Positions 48,411 through 61,442 are shown, counted from the stretch's first letter. The stretch: 64,000 nucleotides of DNA from Gossypium raimondii (GCF_025698545.1 NC_068571.1:44735733-44799732), one strand, 5' to 3'. Notes: generated by a model from the sequence alone, not told the origin. Numbers and translations are program-made.

Positions 48411-49586
48411 CACTTATCAAACCATTCCTTATTTTGTGGTTGGGTTGTTGATATTAAATTATTGTGGCATATTATATTTTAATTTGAGTTTTGTCTCTGA
48501 ATTTAGTGTAGTGTTAGTGTATAGCCCAATAATAAGTGGATAGAGTCAACGGATTTCAAGGCCCAATAATAAAACATCAAGCCCAAAGAACCAATATAAA
48601 TGTTGGTCCAACGTATATAATTATTTAAATTTGTGACGAGAGGATAATGAAGGTAAGGCAAGGCATGAACTTACACTTGGCATTGGCCCAAACACTAAGG
48701 GCTCTCTCCCTTCTCAATTATCATGCAGGAACCCAGCAAATAATAGTAGGATAAAAGAAAAAAAACATATATATATATATATATATATCTAAACTATGCA
48801 TGAATTTAGATATAATGTGTAATGTCATACATATATTTTGATTTTATACGATTTTATATATGAAATTGTAATTTGATTTGATTTGATTCAATTTTATAAG
48901 TTATTGATAATATTATCGAATTAATATCATTTTATGTTGATATATTGCATACACAAACAATTATATTAATCTAATATATCAAAATTTCATGCATATATAT
49001 GAACAATGACGGAGCCTAAAATTTTTGGGTGGAATGAAATTGTATATTTTACAATAATAAAATATAATTCCATCATTTTAATACCTTATATCTTTATAAA
49101 TTTTAAAAGTTGAAATTAAACTTTTATCATTTTTAAGGATTCAATATATAAGTTTAGCATTATTAATTTAAAATTTATAAATTATAAAGGAGGTTTACAA
49201 TTTTAGGGGCATAGTTCCCGAGCATATAAACCATGATTTAAGCTTAATATGTATAATTATAGCCAATCAAAATTTATAGATATTTATACGAAGAAAATGA
49301 AGGGAGGGGGGAGGAGGGTAAAAAAAGGGCAAATAAATAACAAAAATTCCTAAACAGAAAAAAGAAATAGCAACAGAATCCACAGATATCATAATATAAA
49401 GAAGCCAAAAACACAAAAAGGCGTGGTCAGGCAGCCTGCCTTACACTCTCTAAAATGCAGATTATGGAAATCAACTGTTGAGTCATTCAGTCATATCGTC
49501 CTTGAGTTGTGGTTTGTTTCTCTTTTCAATTAATTAATTAATCGTCTCTCTCTTTAATCTCGTGTCTCAAGTTTTGTTATTGTTTG
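48411..49586. other. Intergenic region with AT microsatellite and a dispersed repeat
   Basis: An (AT)n run lies at 48766-48788. The stretch 49010-49225 is a copy of repeat family C. A TATA-like word (aatataaag, 49393-49401) lies about 190 bases upstream of the next gene. Confidence 0.5.
49010..49225 (+). repeat. Dispersed repeat family C, copy 2
   Basis: Shares ccatcattttaatacc and ttatatctttataaattt with 31228-31497 and begins gacggagcc. Element class not determined. Confidence 0.45.
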
Positions 49587-49844
49587 ATGGGCGGCACAGG
49601 GTTTGAATTGAGGAAGAAGAAGATGGGGATAGGGAGAATGGTGGTGAGCTTGAAATCAAAACTAAGGAGCTTGAAGATGACGAAGAAGAAACCAACAACA
49701 ACAGGTGAGCATTATTGTTATTATGATAAGATGGAAAAGACGGAGAGCATGAGGGTTGAGATTAGGAGCAGGAAAGCTCGTAAGCTTATCCAAGATACTC
49801 TCAAGATTGCTGATTCACCCCATACCAGGACTTTCCATTTCTGA
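49587..49844 (+). CDS. Small basic hypothetical protein (85 aa)
   Basis: An intact frame from the ATG at 49587 (MGGTGFELRKKK) to a stop at 49842-49844. It is rich in Lys and Arg, with a C-terminal block RSRKARKLIQDTLKIADSP followed by HTRTFHF. There is no signal peptide, membrane segment or known domain. GC content and codon texture are higher than the surrounding DNA, and a TATA-like word lies upstream, which supports a real gene. I do not recognise the family with certainty; short dicot proteins ending in a similar 'ADSP...F' block exist, but I cannot name one. A shorter start at the second methionine is possible. Confidence 0.5.
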   Translation: MGGTGFELRKKKMGIGRMVVSLKSKLRSLKMTKKKPTTTGEHYCYYDKMEKTESMRVEIRSRKARKLIQDTLKIADSPHTRTFHF

Positions 49845-51998
49845 TTTTTATTTTTCCTTCATTTTCTTGCTTTCCTTGCTCTCTGTCTAATTTCAGTGTT
49901 TAATTTCCATGAATCGTTATAAACTTGAAATTTCATGTTTATCTGTAAAATTATAAAGTATGCGTCTACGTAACTCTTTTCATTTTATCTTTATTTTTTC
50001 CAAAGTACTTCATTCCATATGTTTTTTTTTCTCAATTACCAACATGAAAATAGTCATATATATCTTTGCGATTGGAGTGAAATAATTTTACCATAAAGAT
50101 TAAAGAAAAGTTTTGGATGGGAAGAGGAATTTAAGATTTTCGTAAAATTATCATGAAAGCTTTGATATTAGGAGTCGGATTACATCAATAAAATGGATAC
50201 ATTAATCATTATACATTAAATCAAATAACAAATTGATCTTTTGTTAAAAATTTCATCCATTCTATTATTAAAATTGATATAACTAACATAATAGTCAATT
50301 TTTAACAAGGAAATTTTAGCAAAAGTATGGGAAACTAATTTATTTAATTTTTAATAGACATCCAATCTAAATTTTTATAATAGTTTTACCGAAAATTTGT
50401 CACCTGTTCAAACAATTTCCTTGACTATATATATACCAATATCCTGTTCCTCCATCATCAAAGGCAGTCATTTAGGAAATCAACTGAAGATTTTATTTAG
50501 CCACGTCCATCACATTCCCAACATGTTTTCCTGCCATCCATCCGGTCATATTGTTCATAACCTTTCTCTCACCAGTCGACTAACTAGAATCCTTGTTCAC
50601 TGGGGTCTACCTACATTATCTTTAAGCCCCCGGATCCTCCTCCCATCAAACCACAAAGACAATATTTTTCTCTCCATTTTGCAACTCTCACCACCAAAAC
50701 CACAGTGTGAACCATCTTCAGCTACCCAACTTTTAACCTCCTATAAGCAATATATTATAATATATGTTTTCCAATATTAAATTTTGAAAAACAAAAAAAA
50801 ATTATATTCCATTTTCAAAGCAACAATCAAATACAACCTCATAAATCAGCACTATATCTCGTATACATGCCATTCTCTCTTTTTATATATATAATAATTA
50901 AAAGCTTAAGAATTCCATGGCTTTCAAAGGGATGTTACAATTTTAAAAGCAAAAGGGTTCTATCTATCCACGTAATAAAGCAAAGATGAGACAAAGCCTA
51001 CAGTAATTGGGTCATTACATATGATAAAAGCTTCCATAACCTTTCGGTCAGAACAGCTTTGAAATTAAACATTATGTAAAGGCAGCAACCAAACAACAAA
51101 CGACAAAAGAATTACAGAACCAGGTACACACACATGACATTGCTTGCTTTTTTTGCAACGCAAAATTATTGATATCAATGATGTGAGAGGGTATGGAATA
51201 TTATCGACATTCAAACACTAAAATGAAGATATAACATTTACATTGTTATCAAATACCTGACTCTGAATGGTCGGTCAAAAATATACAGGAATATGTGACA
51301 CCATGATTTGGCAATTTGTTGCCACATGAATATGAAGTGTTAATGGTGGACATCATGCTTTAGAATGATCTTAAATTATTTACGTATCTCTTGGAATGAC
51401 AACAAAAGAGTTTGTCCACATTCATTACATTATGGATTTCATTGTCAAAAAGTTATGCTAATGCAGAAGCTGGCTCTTGCATAGCTTAGCATCCCATCAT
51501 CAGACGACCATCAGTTTCAATAAATTAAGTTGCATTATGAATCTATATAACTGTAGAATTAAAACTTACATGTCAGTTTTTTTTTTATTAGTCGAAGATA
51601 AGATTACAAGTAAAATTTAAGTAGATATATTCAAATATATATACATGTTTTGAGTTTATTCGGTCGATTATGCTTCATATATTCAAGAGTTGGTCCCTAT
51701 ACAGCTATTAGGTGTATATATATATATATCAACTCGATATCCATATGTTGAATCATACGGATTTTATTTATGAAAATTGAAAACCGCGATCATACAACTA
51801 GTTCACTGTCGTACAAGACTGTTAAAGCTTTTAATAGACGGGAATGGTGGACTCTTGCACTCGGATCCAGCAGAGACGAAAATATCATAGTAGCAAACTT
51901 TGCTCCATGCAAATATAAGAGTGACAAGAGACAAAAGAAAATCATTACCGGACTCATACAAGCTACTATCCCTGTAAAAATGTTGAGTGATATAATTC
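49845..51998. other. Intergenic region, no supported gene
   Basis: Includes family B repeat text at 50195-50345. A 127-codon open frame at 50397-50780 lacks any family signature and starts at a non-ATG codon. The right end should hold the 3' UTR of the FLX-like gene on the minus strand. A short (AT)n tract lies near 51717-51730. Confidence 0.5.
50195..50345 (+). repeat. Dispersed repeat family B, copy 2
   Basis: Shares 'attaaatcaaataacaaa' and 'aaaaatttcatccattct' words with the copies at 46325 and, inverted in part, 56960. Diverged; class unknown. Confidence 0.35.
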
Positions 51999-54019
51999 TC
52001 ACCTCCTAACAGGATTTCCACCACGCGTGGGTGGCTCGTACGCGTTTCCAGATCGACCAGGAGGTGTTGCAGATCCATAAGGTCCATTATTCAGGGGTGC
52101 TGCTTGTCCGTGTGGCATGCCAAGACTTCTAGTTGCTGCATCATAGGTTGCACCCCGGGATGGATCATTTACGGGTCCTCTTTGAGTGTCATAGCCAGCT
52201 CCTCTTTGTGCATCATAGACATGGGTTCTTTGACCGTCATAACTAGGTCCTTTCTGTGCATTGTAAGCAGGCACCCTTTGTGATTCATAACCACTCACTC
52301 TTGACAAATCATAGGCAGGCCCTCTAGACATCTCGTAGGTGGACCTCATAGATGCAGGTCCAGACCCAGACTGAGTTCCACCGTAAACAGAAGCAGCACC
52401 TGCATTTGCACCAGTAGCAGCAGGTGGTAGAGCACCATGTCTCTATAATGCAGAATGAGAAAATGTCATTAATCTACAAGACAGAATTAGCAGAAGAAAA
52501 TACAATCATCAATAAATTGAATCACGGACGCATTGGAATTAGCAACCACATATTACAATGGAGGCAGACAAGTGGAAGAACTCTACTGCTGTTTGTGCGT
52601 TTAATGTTTCATACTTTCAAATGCTAACTAATCCATGTTTCTATAAATAAGCATCAACTTTGATAGATTGCAATTTATCCTAAAACAGCAGAAAGTTCTG
52701 CAGTTAGATATCTAAATTTTAAAGGGTTTTTTTTCAATGTGCAGAGATCCATACTACCAGTTGCACACATACTCACAAGTCACAACCCATTCATGTTTCA
52801 CACACAGATTTATGCCTGTCATGGAGGATTACACACCTGGTGAATACCATAACTATCTTCATATGCATTTTGTCCCACAGGATGTCCGGAAGCATCATTC
52901 TCATTGTTTCCTGTGGCACCACCATATTGCCCAACTGCAATTTGTTGCCATATATGAGCCATCTACATTGGTAATAAGGGGTAAAAAAAATTCAAAATCT
53001 CAAAAAGGAAAAGATCAGAAGAAAGGATACCAGTTCTTCTGTCAACATTAGAAGCATTCATCAACTCTGCTCTAAGCTTCTCCACTTCCCTAGTCATGGT
53101 CATATAATTTTTCTCCATCACCTGAAGTGATTCAAGGTGATCATTGTAAAGTTTTTTCTCATAGTCAAATGTAGCCCTGCATGATCAAGAATAGGTCATC
53201 ACATAATTGTGACCCAAGGAACTTAAACAAATCCAGAAAGAAAGATCTGAAAGAACTTTAACTGAATGACCAGGCATGTTCAGAGAGGAGAGAGGAGAAA
53301 GAAGAAAGGAAAAACGTTTTGAAAACAAACTACAGCAGACTTCCAAACAATAGGGAAAAAAAGTTTTAGTATTAATTTCCTGTTCAATACCAGCCATTCT
53401 TTCTTAATCTTTCTCAACTTTGCTCCAAAAACACCCATAGACAAGAGCACAACAAAAACCTGCAATGCTGATATTCCTGTCTGAGGCTCTCGAGTTCTGC
53501 CATCAGAGCTGGTATCTGTTGCACATCTACATGGGCTCTCTGAAGATCTTGATTTAATTGATGCACTTTGGACAAAAGTTCTTCCCTAGCTAAAACCAAA
53601 TTCTGAGCTTCAGAGTGTGCCTGCTGCAACTCTACCTTAACAGGCTCAGCTGCTTGCAGTTCTGCTTCCATCCTAGCTATTTTATCCGTAAGGCTCCTCA
53701 TTTGTTGTTCTCTTTCAGATGTTACAGCTCCTATCTGAGCATGCAAGATCTGCAACTCATGCTGTGCAGCAGCAAGTTCCTGTCTCAATGTCCCATGGGT
53801 AGCAGCAATTCTCTGGTTTTCTGTACCAAGTCTCTGCATCTCTACATGCTGTGCAGCAAGCTTTTGTTCTATGATTTCTGGAGGTGGCAACATATCAAAA
53901 TGTGCAAAAGGACCTGGACGGGGAGGAATTCCTGGACCAAATGGGTCAGAATGTACCATGCCAGGTCCAGGTAGAGGACGCCTCAGATGAGGGGGTGGAA
54001 TTCGGCCTTTACTTCCCAT
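51999..54019 (-). CDS. FLX-like coiled-coil protein
   Basis: Four coding exons on the minus strand: 54019-53460, 53176-53031, 52934-52837 and 52442-51999. All have GT-AG introns and the frame is kept, giving 415 residues. The N-terminus ([20 protein letters not shown]) and following Pro/Gly-rich region match the FLX-like family. Residues about 50-235 form a long coiled coil ([16 protein letters not shown] ... [15 protein letters not shown]). The C-terminus has about seven repeats of a nine-residue, Tyr- and Arg-containing unit ([27 protein letters not shown] and so on). FLX proteins act in the nucleus with FRIGIDA to raise FLC expression in Arabidopsis; FLX-like paralogues are less well characterised, so the role here is inferred. 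Confidence 0.88.
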
Positions 54020-55790
54020 TTTTAGTGGCTACTGTATGACCTGTGCAAAGAAATACAACTTATAGGAACACTGCTTCTCTCCACTTTGATTGACTTCATT
54101 AAGAAACTTGAAAACTACTCATGCATCATGTGACATGAATAACAATTGAATATTGATGCAATGCTGTGGGATTTTAGTACATGCATGCAACACAACACAG
54201 TCAAGGAACAATAAATACAATTGAACCTATAATCCAACTTAAACTCAATGAAAAAAACATTAAGGAATATGTAGAAGATTTCATCAAATAATACTTATTA
54301 CCAAAGTGATTACTCCTTTGCAGTATCCTAGTCCATTTCATTTTGCTCATACAGTTTTAAAATTGAAAGAACATTCTATCATAACAATGTCCAGTATATT
54401 AGATATAAAGTTTATCCACATCAGTAATTTACCAAATAACAATCATATAAATAATCACATGCCATAAAGAGAACATCAAAGCTTATAACATACAGTGAAA
54501 GGATTCTTATCTACAACTAAAGTGGTTAGCCTGGCCAACAGCAATAGGAATTACTTGCTGGTTTCCATGTCAATATCACTGTAGCTCAATAGTGTAAGCA
54601 GTCAGGCTCTTGCCAAATTCAAAATAAGGCCTTCTATAACTACCACTATATCCAGCTATCTTCCAAATCTTATTTTCCACAAGCTATAAACCCTAGACGA
54701 TAAGGTATGTTCCTCTGGAACAAATTGAAGTCAAATACCTGTCACAGAAGGTCTGGGAATTGCTTCCAGGGAAAAAAAAAAGAGTGGTCCATTGAGTCTA
54801 TCTTTGAGTTTAGAGTCAGACAACTAGTTAGGGATTATGTTGTCTTGAGTTTACTATAAGTCATGGAAATTCCATTGTCATATTTCTACTTTCTTCTCTC
54901 GACTACTAATATGATGCTTCAAGGGATGATTCACAGCACAAGGGTAAAACCATGAGTTTATTTCCTTGTCATTCCAATGCTTCAGAAAATTCTAGCAATC
55001 TTCCTCCGATATCCGACCCTCTTTGGATTCCTATCCCTGTCCCTAAGTTCCTACTGTAAACCTTAAAAAGCTGTATTCTATAAGCAGGAAGGCTTCTACA
55101 AATCTGCCCTACATCAGAAACTGCTTTCCCGCTATAAGTGATGGTAAGTAAGAATCATACAATCGACGATAACTTCAACCAAAATGAAACACAGGCATGG
55201 TATCTTTCATTATGTTTGAAACACAAAGCAAAACTTCCTAAGTCCAAAGAAAGCCATTAAAATTCTACAGGTTTGAATGACATTCTCCATTTTAAAACCA
55301 CTGCCCATATATATAGACACAAACAAACACATTTAGATAAGCAACTACAAAGAGCTATCTGTCTAATGGCAATATCACTTAACTGAATTAATCATATTTT
55401 TTTCTACTAGAATTAAAAAAAAAATCCAAAAAACAACAATTTTCGTGCATAAGAAAGAAAGTACGTTTCATTAAATAACAATAATTGTTAAATATTCAGA
55501 GATTCATTGCAAAATCCAACCGTCGAATGTGATTTTATGATCATTTATATAATTAATTTTCAGTATCGAAATATCAACAATAGATTGGAGAGCTTGAACT
55601 CGAGTAATTAGTAATGTTTCTTATCGTAAAGCTAAACCCTAGAAACAATTAAAAAGAACATCATCAAAACTTTTAAATACAAAAGATACAGAAAACTCAG
55701 CAACGATATGGAATTTGGGGATACCTGAAGCAAGCAAATCGTCCTTAAGATAGATTGTGGCCGCAGATATTTCCAATCCAAGGGAATAAT
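54020..55790 (-). other. 5' UTR exon and 1.7 kb leader intron of the FLX-like gene
   Basis: Just upstream of the ATG is an acceptor (ctttgcacag, ending 54041). A strong matching donor, cag|gtatcc, lies at 55725/55724, following a C/T-containing leader up to about 55790. The intron (54041-55724) has no other gene. The transcription start is not defined. Confidence 0.6.
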
Positions 55791-57462
55791 ACAACTCCTC
55801 TATGAATTGTTTTACTTTTTATTTTCTCTGAAATGAAATTCAAATTTCCTTTTGCGACGTCGTTTCATTTCAACTGTCCTTTAAAAGGATTATAGACATA
55901 TATGAATTATTATTTGGTGTAATTATATATTTAAAATTTGAAATATAATTCATATTTATAGATGAAATCTTATTTATTATTCAATTATGCACATTTAAAG
56001 AAATAAATACAAACTATTCTAATTTAATAATATTATTAGTGATTTGTGAAAATTCAATATATAAGATATAAAATCGCACAAATCAAAATTCATGTATGGC
56101 ATTGCATATTAGATATAATTTTGATAGTTATCATATTTCAAAATAATTGAATTAGAAAAATGACTCTAAAAAGGTTAAACTCGAATCTTAAAGATAAAGA
56201 GTATTGAGAAAATTATTATAAACCCGAATGAAATTGATAATAATAATAATTATAAAATGGAGGGAATCCAAGTTAGCTACCAATTGCATTTTGTATATTA
56301 TGATAAAACTTTTGTTAGTGGAGTTTGTTTTGCAGTATTCAAAATAGTAATTAAATTTAAATATATATACAATAATAGTATTTATTTAAAATAGATATTT
56401 AATGTCACAGTAATAGCAAAAGTTCACATTAATATCATCTTTAGATTCTTTTTTCTAAATTAACTTTATTATATATGAATTTTGAATTAATTCTAATTAT
56501 GATTATAATTTTAAACTACTAGTCTTAAATTGAAACCAAAGAAAGGAGATTAAAACTGGGCCTACCAACTTAACAAAATTTCAACATTTTGTACCAAAAG
56601 CAATATTGCTGCTGTTGTTTTGTTGTGAAGCAACTTAGTTATTACTCAGTTGCATCACAAAGCAATAGCTGACTAACTATAATTTCCACTGACAAATTAT
56701 CCACTTCATCTAACTCACAATTCATACCAATCAAATCATTAACAAAATTAAAACCAAAAGAAAATGCCAACATTTCTAAAACAGAAAACTCTCCTTTTCT
56801 ATATTTTTTACATTAAATTTATAAAAATATATGTAAAAATTCTAACACATAATTTGTTGATGTATTCCCAAAAATATTAATAAATTCATATACAAATAAA
56901 GAAGGTAAATATATTACGGATGTCTCTATATTAAAAGTCGATTACATTTTGTTCTTGTGTACCTCGTGTTGATATATATGGATCAATTTTAATAGTAAAA
57001 TGGATAGAATTTTTAACATAAAGGCTAATTTGCTTTTGGTATAATATACAAAGTCTAATTCATCTTCTTCTTTTTTGTGAAAGAAACAAAATGTAATTTA
57101 ATTCCTAGCCTATAATTCTTTTACCAAATAAATGGTTAAATATGTTACAAAAGTTTTCATTTTAACTTTTTATGCCTTGGGCTAAGTTTAGAATTTAGCT
57201 TCTTACTAATTTTCTATTCATTATTTTTCTGGTACTCATAACATACAGGATCATTCATCCAATAACACAAATGAATATACAATTATTTAGCATTTCGCAT
57301 TTTCAAACCAAGTAAAACATGATGTCCCCTTACCAAATACAATATAATAAAACAGCAAAATAATTACCGGTAAATAAGAAAAATATTGCCATGGGGGAAC
57401 ATATTTCTTAAAGAATCAAAACTCTATCTGAACATAATGAAAATGGAAGGTCGCTGATAGTT
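55791..57462. other. AT-rich intergenic region
   Basis: Upstream region of the FLX-like gene and 3' flank of the receptor kinase gene. It contains family B repeat text at 56960-57075 and otherwise no gene or clear repeat. Confidence 0.45.
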
Positions 57463-59460
57463 TTAGTCCATTAATGAAGAAGGTGGAGCTTCATTATGGA
57501 TTTGATGACTCTCTTTCTCGGAGGTTGATCGACAAAGTTGCTCGATTTGGCTCGTCACATTGGCCATGGAAGGACGCTTATCGGGGTATTGAGCAGTGCA
57601 ATCAATGGCAAGTTGTAAGAGTTGGACCATATCTTCCTCAACATTGGGGTCTCTTAGAAGTTCGAGGTCGAACACCTCGGCTGTCCATTCCTCTCGAACT
57701 ACGGATTGGACCCATCTTGGGAGGTCTACACCGTCCTCATTCAGTAAGGCATGTGTAGGTGCCTTTCCCGTAAGTAATTCTAGAAGCAATATACCGAAGC
57801 TGTAGACATCGGTTTTTTGAGATACTTTACGAGTATCGGTTACTTCCGGAGCACGGTAGCCATCAACACGGTTGGGATTCGATGTGGGGCCAGCAAACTG
57901 AGCAAGACCGAAATCGGACACACGAGCTTCGTAGGATGTAGTGAGTAGGATATTTGAGGATTTGATGTTTCCATGTGAGATTAATGGTCCCTTGGAATGG
58001 AGGTATGTAATGCCTCTAGCTGCTCCAAGTGCAATGCTTGACCGTGTGTCCCAATTCAATGGTGTCCTACCAGCTCCTTTGTTGCCTGAATAACAAAAAA
58101 ACACAACATATATATGTTAGACGACAGTATATTACTATCTTTACTCCATAGTGAGCTATAAGAGATACAGACCATGCAAAAGTGCAGACAAGCTTCCCAT
58201 GGGCATGTAATCATAAACAAGAAGCTTCTCATCCCCACTGAAGTAATACGCCCTTAACGGGACCAAGTTGTGGTGATCCATGGCTCCGACAGCCGCCATT
58301 TTTGCCTCAAGTTCCTTCTCCGGCACCGCCACATCCTTAATCCTCTTCACTGCAGCAACCAACCCCATCTCCAATGTGGCCTTATAGGTTGTCCCAAATG
58401 TTCCCTTCCCTAACACCTCTGCTGAAGCTCTCAACAAATTGTCCAGATCGAACACCTCGGCCCCCGTCCGGAAAAACGACAAGCTCTTCTTACCTTTACC
58501 ACTGCTCTTTGCATCCTTTTTGACAACCCCAGACAAGCCATTACTTGTATTATTATTATGATGATGATTATGATCATTCTCCATTGATACCACCTTATCT
58601 CCAGGAATTTCAACCTCAGCCTGTTTTGAAGGGGCAACGTCCCTTGCCTGAGCCTCCATTTTCTTACCACTTTTCCTTCTACATAAACATATCAAGAGAA
58701 CCAAAATCAATATAAAAGCAATCACGGAACCAATAATGATACCAGCAATGGCTCCCCCTGAAAGTTCACTATCACTACTATCAGTCCCATTACATGAAAG
58801 TTCCAATGGCTTCCCACATAAAGCATTCCCTTGAAAAGCAGTCTTTGGTTTGTTTGATAATCCTTTTGGGATTGACCCATTTAACTGATTTAAAGAAACA
58901 TTGAATTGTACAAGAGAAGGCAAATCAATATCTGGTAATGAACCAGATAATTGATTGTTCTCCAAATACAAAGTACCCAACCTGGTCAAATTGTTAACAC
59001 TCTCAGGGATCGAACCAGTGAAATTATTATCTGCAAGGTTAAGTCTAACCAGGTTCTGCAAAGTGAACAAAAACACAGGAATTTTACCAGAAAATCCATT
59101 GCCTTGCAAATAGAGGTTTCTAAGGGAAGTAAGCTTGGGAAAATCAAATGGGATTGGCCCAAAAAGAGCATTGAAACGAAGAGAAAGTGATTGAAGCTGA
59201 GTTAAGTTGCCAATGGCGATAGGAAGCTTGCCTGATAGTCCCATTCCAGGCAATCTTAACTCCACTACTCTGTTACCGCTACAGTATACACCAGTCCAAT
59301 TACATGGGCTGCTCGACAGATTCCATAGAAGTAAGCGTCCACCAACAGCTGTTCGAAGAGCCACTAAAGCTGCCTTGTCGGAAGCTAGATCTGAGCTTAC
59401 AGTGACCAACAATGTTGTTATCCATAACAAGGTTGAAGAGAAAGACATCATCAGTTTCAT
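57463..59460 (-). CDS. LRR receptor-like kinase, probable inactive kinase (RLK902/RKL1 group)
   Basis: Two exons on the minus strand, 59460-58173 and 58085-57463, with a GT-AG intron of 87 bp, giving 636 residues. There is a signal peptide (1-24), an LRR N-terminal cap with [11 protein letters not shown], then about five LRRs (70-205). A membrane helix lies at about 235-262 ([20 protein letters not shown]), with a basic stop-transfer. The kinase domain (about 350-625) has [11 protein letters not shown] and the Lys of AAVKRIKD, and DFGLAQ is intact. The catalytic HRD is replaced by HGN ([10 protein letters not shown]), which in this subfamily predicts little or no phosphotransfer. Such receptors signal at the plasma membrane as scaffolds or co-receptors in defence and development. 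The intron position in the kinase domain is typical of the group. Confidence 0.93.
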
Positions 59461-59558
59461 TGTTTTGCTTGCTGTAAGTAAAACAATGGCAGAACAAACA
59501 GTACAGGAAAACTGGGCTTTCAGCAGTTAAAAGATTTGAAGATGGATTTCATAGAAAA

Positions 59559-59566
59559 CTTTATAA
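59559..59566 (-). promoter_or_regulatory. Putative TATA box of the receptor kinase gene
   Basis: TTATAAAG on the minus strand, about 100 bases upstream of the ATG at 59460. Confidence 0.4.
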
Positions 59567-60219
59567 TTTTCTTTCTGCTGATAATGCTAACTTATGGAAA
59601 TTGATGAATTTCATGAATTTGGTTTGAAGGGAAAAAATGAAACTTAAGGTTGTTGATCAACATTAATTATTAAAACCTTGTAGCGGGATAAAAAAAAAGC
59701 ACTGGATTTGAGTTGGCAACTTGGCTCTTTCATTATTATATATATTTGTAAGGAAATAATTAAGTGATTTGTCGTGTAAATTAAGGAATTGCATTTCCTA
59801 ATTATGTTACAATGGCTAATCTCCAATTTTTTTTGGGGGGGGCGGGGGTTTAACGTTAATATATCAGATTTAAAAAATTCAGCTCCCGGACAAATATTTG
59901 AAATTTTGTATTATATTTAGCTATAGGTTAACGTTATATTTTTTTTCAACTTTCATCACAAAATTTTAATATTTTTTAATCAATATCCTAGAATCTTTTA
60001 TTTTTAGATTTTAGTTTTTTTTATGGAAATTTTGAAATTTTAGTTAACAACCTTATGGCCTTTTTTCATGATGCCCTCCAACTTAAAAAAAAATCATTTT
60101 GGCTTCTTTATAAAATTTATGTGGTTTGTCAAAAAGTGTCCATAGAGTTGATTACACATATGGAAATCCACCTTTAAAAAAAGAAAACAAAAGATATCAG
60201 AAATAATAAAGAAAATAGA
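59567..60219. other. Upstream region of the receptor kinase gene
   Basis: AT-rich, no gene. A run of G interrupted by one C lies at about 59835-59848. Confidence 0.4.
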
Positions 60220-60800
60220 GTTGTCCATGGGTCAGACCATCCGACTCGACCCGAAGGTCCGCCCCAAAAATAAAAGGGTTTGGACAAAATAAGACTCGTT
60301 TAGAAAATAGATCGCGCTTCAATAAGGGTTTTTTTTGCTCGATCCTAACCCAAATTTGCAATAAAAAAACCTTGCTTATTTTTCATGTTTTGTTGTTATT
60401 TTTCCACTGTTTTACTACCATTTCACTAGTATGTTATTACTATTTTGTTGTTAATATAACACTTGTTTTATTGTTAATTTTGCTACTATTTTGGAGGTAT
60501 TTGCTTGTTAAATTGCATTTATCTTAATGTTATTTAAATATAAAGATTTTTTAAAATTTATTTTTAATTTGTTGGGAAACATTTATTTTAATATTTTTAG
60601 TGTATATGATTTATTATACATTTTTAATTTCTTGTACAAAAATAGAAATTAAAAAAAAATAATACAGGTCAAGTCAAACTCGAGTTTTAACAGTTTTATT
60701 TGGGTCGAACTTGGACAAAAATTTAAGCCCATTTTTTGGTCGAACTGAGCCTATCAATTGGACCTAAAATTTTGTTAAGGCCCAGCCCGAACACCACCAA
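60220..60800 (+). repeat. Dispersed repeat family D, copy 2
   Basis: Longer partner of 45594-45955. It starts near ttgtccatgggtcagacc and ends near ggcccagcccgaacacc, so both ends carry GC-rich 'gggtc/ggccc' words. The middle is AT-rich and non-coding. Confidence 0.5.
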
Positions 60801-61194
60801 TGTACAATTCTAAGTGAAAAAGTCACAACTTTACTAATTCAGTAATCACCAAAAAGGAAAAACCTAACTTCAAACAAAACTGAAAATCAATTCAAACGAA
60901 TTGTTAAGAGAAAAAGAACCAAGAAAATAGTGGCTTGAAAACAATGATTTGGATTGGTTCCCATTTTTATAGTGGTTTGAACGCATATCTACTTCTCTTA
61001 GATTCGAAGCAAATGTGAGGTTTTGCACTTTTTTATTCGTGTTTTTTGTTTTTGAGAGTTGGTAATAGAGTTTCAAAACCCAAATAATTAGAGTTAGTAT
61101 GATATATGATATGGTATTTGGTGGTTGAACCCCTATTGTCGAGGAAGGATATCCAAACCAAGAAATTTAGAGGTTTGTATAGGTAAGGATTCGT

Positions 61195-61330
61195 ACCAAA
61201 ACCAAGTTCGACCCAACCCAAGTCATCGACGTCTTCCTCCATATCACTAGCGGCAAAGTTGATGCAGTCAATTCCTTCACTTCGAAGATTGGTCTGCTAG
61301 GTCTTTCCCCAAAAAGATCGGTGAAGACAC
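61195..61330 (+). pseudogene. Ribosomal protein L12 (60S, uL11)-like fragment
   Basis: About 38 codons from 61195 translate to KFDPTQVIDVFLHITSGK and onwards to FTSKIGLLGLSPK, matching the start of plant cytosolic uL11/L12 (pattern DPxQ-VxDV-xxTxGxVxxxxS-KIGxLGLxPKKIGED). A one-base deletion after LSPK breaks the frame before IGED, and nothing recognisable follows. No intron or promoter is seen; it is a short dead fragment, perhaps retroposed or captured by an element. Confidence 0.6.
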
Positions 61331-61442
61331 CGTGATATGGAATAGACAAGAAGTCAACACTCAGGTCAAACCAAATTTTAATCTCTATTTCTTTTTATTT
61401 AAGTTGTAAACCGCGTTTTAATTTACTTTAATAAAATGGAGT

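Noticed and set aside
50397-50780. 127-codon plus-strand frame
   Set aside because: It starts at a non-ATG codon, shows no family similarity, and the region looks like intergenic DNA with repeats.
53615-53974. 119-codon plus-strand frame
   Set aside because: It is the antisense shadow of the first coding exon of the FLX-like gene.
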